Below, piece by piece: positions 57,178 through 64,000 of a stretch of 64,000 nucleotides of DNA. Position numbers and translations under genes: made by a program. Origin of the DNA: Symbiodinium natans (Eukaryota; Sar; Dinophyceae; Suessiales; Symbiodiniaceae); contig CAJNDS010000717.1 in assembly GCA_905221605.1 (NCBI GenBank), positions 5,001-69,000 of the forward strand, in the 5' to 3' direction. Below the pieces are notes generated by a model. The model worked only from the letters and a program-made list of their open reading frames with translations. It ran no database searches and had not been told where the DNA came from. How positions within the stretch are numbered: position 1 is the stretch's first letter; each line of letters starts with the position of its first letter.

Positions 57178-57550
57178 GGTGCGAGTCCGATGTAGCCGGG
57201 GTACGTGCTACACACTACTCTGACCTATTAAACCATTACGGCACAGACGTAGCAAAAAGAGAAAGTTGCTAACCTCTCCGGATGCTGGATCATGACTAAC
57301 AATCGAGGAACATACGGCACGCCGGCCGTCTTGCTGAGCATCGTTGGCACCCACATTAATGGGTCCGGCATGTTACTAGTGCATCGAAAACGATAGGACT
57401 TTTCATTCTCACTCGCCAGGTGAGCTCACATTTTTGGATTATCCTATGCGTCCGCACCGAAGTGAAGACTAACATAGGCAGCATGAACGCATAGGAGCGA
57501 GGCTCCACCTACACCCGCGGCCCAAGGCGAGGGCGGGCTGGCTGTATAAC
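57178..57550. other. Spacer between unit 1 gene A and unit 2 leader
   Basis: 373 bp upstream of gene A, presumably its promoter or 5' region. No TATA box; GGAGCGAGGCTCC at 57507-57519 is a small inverted repeat. It is not found at the left edge of the array, so it belongs inside the unit. No gene seen. Confidence 0.5.
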
Positions 57551-58739
57551 ACACTTTTTGTTTTAGTGCTCCACATATTCATGTAGTTGAAGATCTGCTG
57601 GAGAAGGACATGCTCAAGCAAGAGGTAGTGGATGAGCCCGCAAGTGATGAGGTAGAAGGGTCGCGAATGAAGGTTTATATGACATATCATATAGGGTTTA
57701 GGGTCTTGTGCAAACTGTGCTCATCACGCTCCGATGCTCCGCAATTCATACTCTGATGCTCCACAATTCATGCTCACACAACTCTGCTCATCACGCTCAG
57801 ATGCTCTGCAATTCATGCTGTGATGTTCCACAACTCATGCTTACACAAGGCTGCTCATCACGCTCAGATGCTCTACAATTCATGCTCTGATGCTCCACAC
57901 TTCATGCTCACACGACTCTGCTCATCACGCTCAGATGCTCCACAGTTCATGCTCTGATATTCCCCGCTTCATGCTCACACAACTCTGCTCATCACGCTCA
58001 GATGCTCCACAATTCGTGCTTAGATGCTACACACTCAAACATGCTCAACACATGACATCAGTCGTTCCCACCATGCAAATGCCCTCTGCTCGCTGGACAT
58101 GCTCACACAACTCTGCTCAACACGCTCAGACGCTTCACTGCAAACTGATCTGCTCCACACATGCTGGCATTCATATCATGCATTCCTGCTCCACGATTCA
58201 TGCTCTGCATATCAGACTCCACTGCTCGGTCTCTCATGATATGTTCCGAACCTTCCCGTCGTCATCGTTCATGTCCATGTATGCTCCATCAATATGCTCA
58301 AACAACATGCTCACGCAGTTCTGCTCAGCTACTTGGCTACACACGGCGCGCACACGGACAGTGTCACAATGTACTCAGGCTTGATGGGCTCAAGATCTTC
58401 GTGTCATGATCAGGCATCAAAGAATGCACCCCATGCTCGAATACCAGATGTTCAAAACGAAAATCACGTTCTTGTAGAAGTAGTTGAAGCAACAGCGATG
58501 ATGCACCATACACAGCTTGCGTTACAGGACGTCTAAGACAATCACGCAGGTACACAGTTGGACGTCTCCAACTGCTTCACCACGAACCATGGGCGTCTTT
58601 GTTAGCAGGAGACCCATGGCCGTGCTCCTGCCCCCTGCTGAAAATCACATGTAAGCTTCTGGTTGATCTATAACTCTGTGCTCCTTTTCGATCTCGTATG
58701 CAGTGCTTGTGGACGATCCCGCATGTACAGCGGTGTGCC

Positions 58740-58742
<3 letters not shown>
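57551..58742. repeat. Array unit 2: leader, truncated at a CA tract
   Basis: Near-identical copy of 45487-46684 (a few substitutions and the absence of one 6-bp insertion). It includes the 67-bp minisatellite (from ~57720) and the conserved downstream stretch. It stops at GGTGTGCCACACACAC, exactly before CCCCTTTCGGGGCG and gene G, and is continued by CACACAA repeats. Unit 2 therefore has no genes. Confidence 0.9.
58555..58631. ncRNA. Two-hairpin element, copy 2
   Basis: Same sequence as copy 1: arms CAGTTGGA (58555-58562) and TCCAACTG (58567-58574); CCATGGG and CCCATGG; and GCAGGAG paired with CTCCTGC (58625-58631). It has no gene G beside it, because the unit is truncated 110 bp further on. 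Confidence 0.7.
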
Positions 58743-60850
<2,108 letters not shown>

Positions 60851-61801
60851 TTTTTGTTTTAGTGCTTCCACATAAACTGGTAGATGGAGATGCTCCGAAG
60901 GTAGAGATGCTCAAGCAAGAGGTAGTAGAGGGGCCCGAAAGTGATGAGGTAGAAGGGTCGCGAATGAAGGTTTATATGAAATATACTATGAGGTACTTGA
61001 AATGTTCCTTCAACTGTGCTCGTCACGCTCAGATGCTCTGCAAGTCATGCTCTGATGCTCCACCACTCATGCTCAACCAAGCTTGCTCACCACGCTCAGA
61101 AGCTTGCTCACCACGCTCAGAAGCTCTACAATTCATGCTCTGATGCTCCACAAGTCATGCTCTCACAACTCTGCTCAGCACATTCAGATGCTCCATGATA
61201 CAAACTTCATGCTCGCGCAACTCTGCTCATCGCGCTCCGATGCTTCACAGTGCATGCTCATATGCTCTAACACTCATGTTCCGAACCTTCTCCATGCTCT
61301 CGTCCATGTTCATGCTCGCTCGCTGGACATGCTCCAACAACATGCTCAGAAGACATGCTCATGCATCACATTCCACTCAAGCTTGATGGGCTCGAGGTTT
61401 TCTGGGGTTTGGGGTATGTCATGCTCACGGCATCAAGAATTCACCCATGCTCAAATACCAAATGCCCAAAATGAAAATCTCGTTCTTGAAGGACTGGTTG
61501 AAGCAACAGCAATGATGCACCATACACAGCTTGTGTTACAGGACGTCTATAACCATCACTGCAGGTACGTCAACTCCGCGTCCGGAGTTGATTTCACCAC
61601 CATTGGTCAGTGTCTTCGTTGGCAGGAGACTGACCAAGGTGCTCCTGCCCCCTGCTGAACATCATGTGCAGAAAACTTGTTAGATCGCAAATTCGTGCTT
61701 CTTTTCGCTCTCGTATGCAGTGCTTGTTGACGTTCCCGCATGTACAGCGGTGTGTCACACACACCCCTTTCGGGGCGACAAATGGATTGAGAGCATGGAA
61801 T
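60851..61801. repeat. Array unit 3: diverged leader
   Basis: Starts with the same TTTTTGTTTTAGTGCT junction after the CA satellite. The minisatellite (from ~61018) is shorter and rearranged. Alignable throughout with units 1 and 2, but with many differences (roughly 75-80% by eye). It retains AAGCAAGAGGTAGTAGA, the conserved stretch at 61450-61545, the two-hairpin element, GTATGCAGTGCTTG and CACACACCCCTTTCGGGG before gene G'. Confidence 0.85.
61570..61649. ncRNA. Two-hairpin element, copy 3 (covarying)
   Basis: Hairpin 1: arms TCAACTCCG (61570-61578) and CGGAGTTGA (61583-61591) around loop CGTC. Hairpin 2: arms TTGGTCAG (61603-61610) and CTGACCAA (61630-61637), with loop TGTCTTCGTTGGCAGGAGA. 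Possible pseudoknot: GGCAGGAG (61621-61628) with CTCCTGCC (61642-61649). The loop, the flanks and the 154-nt distance to the stop of G' match copy 1. All arms differ from copy 1 yet pair perfectly. Confidence 0.75.
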
Positions 61802-62173
61802 TCACACGTAGAGGTAGTCCAAGTCCACGAACTTTTCAGCTCTTTGTTTGGCTTGTTTGTGCGGTGCCGTTAGCAGGTGGATTTCCCATTGTCGCACTGT
61901 TCTGGAAGCAATCCTGCAAATTGGACAGGCGAGATATCTGTCCTCCGTTGGGTGGCATTTCATCTTCTTGACCTTCCCGTACTTGTGATGCTTCCGATGT
62001 CGATTGGGATTTGGACACGATCGGCTTCTGGGTGTATGGTAATCATCCCGTTTTTGGTACTTCAGGAGCATGTCCTGCACCCGCTTGGTGCTCTCCTCGT
62101 GACTCATCACATACTCGAAGTCCGCCCTGGTCTGGATGTAGCGGGAGTGGTACATGATCTCGTGGCTGGTCAT
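61802..62173 (-). CDS. Array gene G': C2H2 zinc-finger protein, copy 3
   Basis: 123 codons, same start (MTSHEIMYH) and end (DLDYLYV) as G. The finger CPIC-x12-H-x5-H is intact, and substitutions (11 by eye, e.g. R/K, I/L) avoid it. The upstream frame that extends G to 171 codons is interrupted here, which fixes the start. Confidence 0.8.
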   Translation of the reverse strand: MTSHEIMYHSRYIQTRADFEYVMSHEESTKRVQDMLLKYQKRDDYHTPRSRSCPNPNRHRKHHKYGKVKKMKCHPTEDRYLACPICRIASRTVRQWEIHLLTAPHKQAKQRAEKFVDLDYLYV

Positions 62174-62605
62174 GGGATCGTGTTGCCGATGTTAAGGAGG
62201 CGCGTGTAGCAAGGTGATGGGAACAGCTACTCTTTATGCAAAGCAGCTGCACATGACGATCACAAGGCAGCAAATCAAAGAAAATGTTACATCGACTTAC
62301 GGCTCCAGTCTCTTTCGCTCAACAAATGATTCGCACACACTAGGATGACATTACACAGACACTTGACGCTCAGCATCGAGGGTAGCTGTTTGACGCTTGT
62401 TCTGTGGTTCATCTGGTCGTGGAATAACCCTGTGTGAAACTGCGTCGAACACTGATTGTCAGACGTTTTGGCGCAATTGCACACTCTCTCAAAACTGAAA
62501 GATGCTCTGCATGCGTTAAAGTCCGCGTCGGTGGTGCATCTAAGCCGCATGTTCCTACTCAGCGCCCATAAGGTCTGATGTCAATGGGGGATGGGGTTGA
62601 GGATA

Positions 62606-63160
62606 TTACGGTCTGCACGTCGAGCATGGTTTGAACAACATCTCAACCTCTGCCTTCTGGTAGGACTTGACGTCTTGCTCGGCTGAATTAATTATCTTAC
62701 CGCATCCTTTGCGGTGATAGATGGTGCTCTTCTTGGTGACGAACACTACGTTGGGGTCCACTTCGTTGTTGAGGTTTGGGTGAGTGCGAGTGGACATCCC
62801 GGGTTTCGGGTCGAGGTCGATGGGTTTGTCACCATGGCAAAGAGGAGCGAAACCCTTGTAGTTGAGGAAGCGGGTGTTAGATGCCGATGCCGAGCTTGGG
62901 GTAGTGGCGCGTGTGGAGTCTGGATTGCCTTCTGTTTTGACCTTCTTGGACGCAGGGGAATCACGTTGCTCTTCAGGTTCTCCGAGGGGTCTGTGGCCGT
63001 GTTGGAGCCTTTGAACGTCGTTGCACATGATGGCGTTGGTGATGTGCTGTGCGGCTAGAGCTTTGTCATGGTCCGGTAGCCGGAGGTAGCATGTGGTGAT
63101 GTCGTTGGGGTCCGATGCGGCCATGATGAGCCATGCCGCCATCACTTCATTGGACGCCAT
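62606..63160 (-). CDS. Array gene F': copy 3 of F
   Basis: 184 codons, as in F. The first 53 residues are identical to F and the metal-site-like C-terminus differs at only two or three positions (YHRKGCGK; PCSTCRP retained). The middle, residues ~54-138, carries almost all differences, including a changed but still basic plus ψKxE patch (KKVKTEG). The pattern implies two constrained domains joined by a free linker. Confidence 0.8.
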   Translation of the reverse strand: MASNEVMAAWLIMAASDPNDITTCYLRLPDHDKALAAQHITNAIMCNDVQRLQHGHRPLGEPEEQRDSPASKKVKTEGNPDSTRATTPSSASASNTRFLNYKGFAPLCHGDKPIDLDPKPGMSTRTHPNLNNEVDPNVVFVTKKSTIYHRKGCGKIINSAEQDVKSYQKAEVEMLFKPCSTCRP

Positions 63161-63244
63161 TGCGCTGTGATGAGGTCTGCGTGGTCACTGAGCTGTCTAC
63201 TTCAGATGGGAAAGCAGTGGTGGGGGCAAGGGAAGGGGAACATA

Positions 63245-63267
63245 TCAAGCACACTGTACAACACAAG
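63245..63267 (-). promoter_or_regulatory. Conserved E-F intergenic block, copy 3
   Basis: Identical to 48151-48173 across 23 bp, and at the same place (85-107 nt before the F' start). The sequence around it is clearly less conserved. Confidence 0.45.
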
Positions 63268-63347
63268 AGGCAGCATGAGCTTCTCCGACGCTTCTTTTAG
63301 CTGTGTGGTCAGCAGTGGGTCTCAGGTCGGAGGACGTGGTCATTGTC

Positions 63348-64000
63348 TTAATGATCGGGATGGGTTGTGACTGGTGCTCCACTGTGTCCGAAGTCCGTTA
63401 GCCGCATGTGGTGGTAGTTGAGCAGGTATTCTCTGTTGTCGTTGAGCGCGTGGTGCATGATGTTCTGGATAGTTTGGTTGTGCTGCCGCATCCAATGTAT
63501 CGTAGCTGTAGCAATGGGCTTGGGTCGCATCAGGATGGCCACCGCATCCTTGTAGTAGTTGATCATCAAGGTCGTGGCGAAGGTGCGATCACATTGGGCT
63601 TGTTGTTCCACTATGTCCCTGTGTTCATCTGAGTTGGTGAAGTTGTAGCTCTGTTGGCAGTACGACGCAATGTTCTTGAGGAGGGTGTACACTTCGCTGG
63701 GTGACATTCTGATGTTGAAATCGACTTCTTGGTGTACTTGCCACGTCCAAATCTGGTTGGTGATGGTGGTGTACTTGATGAAGTGCTGGAGATGTCGATG
63801 ATGTAGAAATCGATGAGCGGCGCTGATGATCTTCCACGGTTGTAGAGGGAGGGTCGTAAGGAGCACGCCGTATATCTCGGATATGTCTGTGCCATCCGTC
63901 CATTGCGGATATGTGTCGGGAAACTCAACATGAGATTCGTGGTATATCGGAGGTTCGATGTCGCCGGGGTCCGTGTACGTGTGAAGCATCGCACGTTCCT
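63348..64000 (-). CDS. Array gene E' (partial, cut by window end)
   Basis: C-terminal part of the unit 3 copy of E, open up to the edge of the window. It contains ISEIYGVLLTTLPLQPWKII, MSPSEVYTLLKNIASYCQQS and HWMRQHNQTIQNIMHHA, aligning without gaps to E. Substitutions are largely conservative. The 5' end lies beyond the window. Confidence 0.8.
   Translation of the reverse strand, partial: ERAMLHTYTDPGDIEPPIYHESHVEFPDTYPQWTDGTDISEIYGVLLTTLPLQPWKIISAAHRFLHHRHLQHFIKYTTITNQIWTWQVHQEVDFNIRMSPSEVYTLLKNIASYCQQSYNFTNSDEHRDIVEQQAQCDRTFATTLMINYYKDAVAILMRPKPIATATIHWMRQHNQTIQNIMHHALNDNREYLLNYHHMRLTDFGHSGAPVTTHPDH

Overview
This is eukaryotic nuclear DNA, most likely from a dinoflagellate (Symbiodiniaceae or a relative). 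Five things point there. (1) There are several degenerate interstitial arrays of the heptamer CCCTAAA/TTTAGGG. (2) Two multi-exon genes that can be spliced by hand, a class III nucleotidyl cyclase and a p25-alpha/TPPP gene, use introns bounded AG|G...AG|G with mostly GC or GA donors instead of GT. (3) The GC-rich non-LTR retrotransposon remains look like the LINE family I associate with Symbiodinium-type genomes (recalled, not searched). (4) Coding density is low and minisatellites are abundant. (5) A multi-gene unit is tandemly arrayed on one strand. The species cannot be fixed from the sequence.

Layout. 1-5.6 kb is subtelomere-like: GC-rich minisatellites, about 1 kb of degenerate telomeric heptamers, and AC-rich blocks around a ~130-bp tandem repeat. 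5.6-16.1 kb has no gene I can recognise, only minisatellites (notably a 15-bp unit at 13.2-13.6 kb). 16.15-17.16 kb (minus strand) is an intact, intronless three-KH-domain RNA-binding protein gene. 17.8-23.2 kb is a graveyard of LINE pieces in both orientations with one coiled-coil exon between them. 25.4-25.8 kb carries a Ty1/copia relic. 28.5-32.9 kb (minus) holds exons of a cyclase, and 35.1-37.1 kb (minus) holds two p25-alpha domains. 37-44.6 kb has no recognisable gene.

The right-hand third is the most unusual part. From about 45.49 kb a ~12.06-kb unit is arrayed in tandem. Each unit has a ~1.2-kb noncoding 'leader' and then, on the minus strand, seven compact intronless ORFs (transcribed A to G from 57.2 to 46.7 kb). 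A second leader (57.55-58.74 kb, almost identical to the first) breaks inside a CA tract and runs into 2.1 kb of CA-rich satellite. A third, more diverged unit starts at 60.85 kb and runs off the window, with genes G', F' and part of E'. Differences between units are mostly conservative in protein, so the genes look maintained. C, D and E look like distant paralogues. F ends in a YHR..C...PC..CRP metal-site-like module, G has a matrin/U1-type C2H2 finger, and A has a low-complexity SR/H/Q/P-rich body with a folded C-terminal domain. No polymerase, integrase, transposase or reverse transcriptase is visible in the unit.

About 154 nt past the stop of gene G in every unit lies a two-hairpin element with a possible pseudoknot. 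Both arms of each stem differ between units 1 and 3 but stay complementary, while the loops are conserved. That is covariation, seen directly in one sequence. The array with this element is my candidate for an undescribed system.
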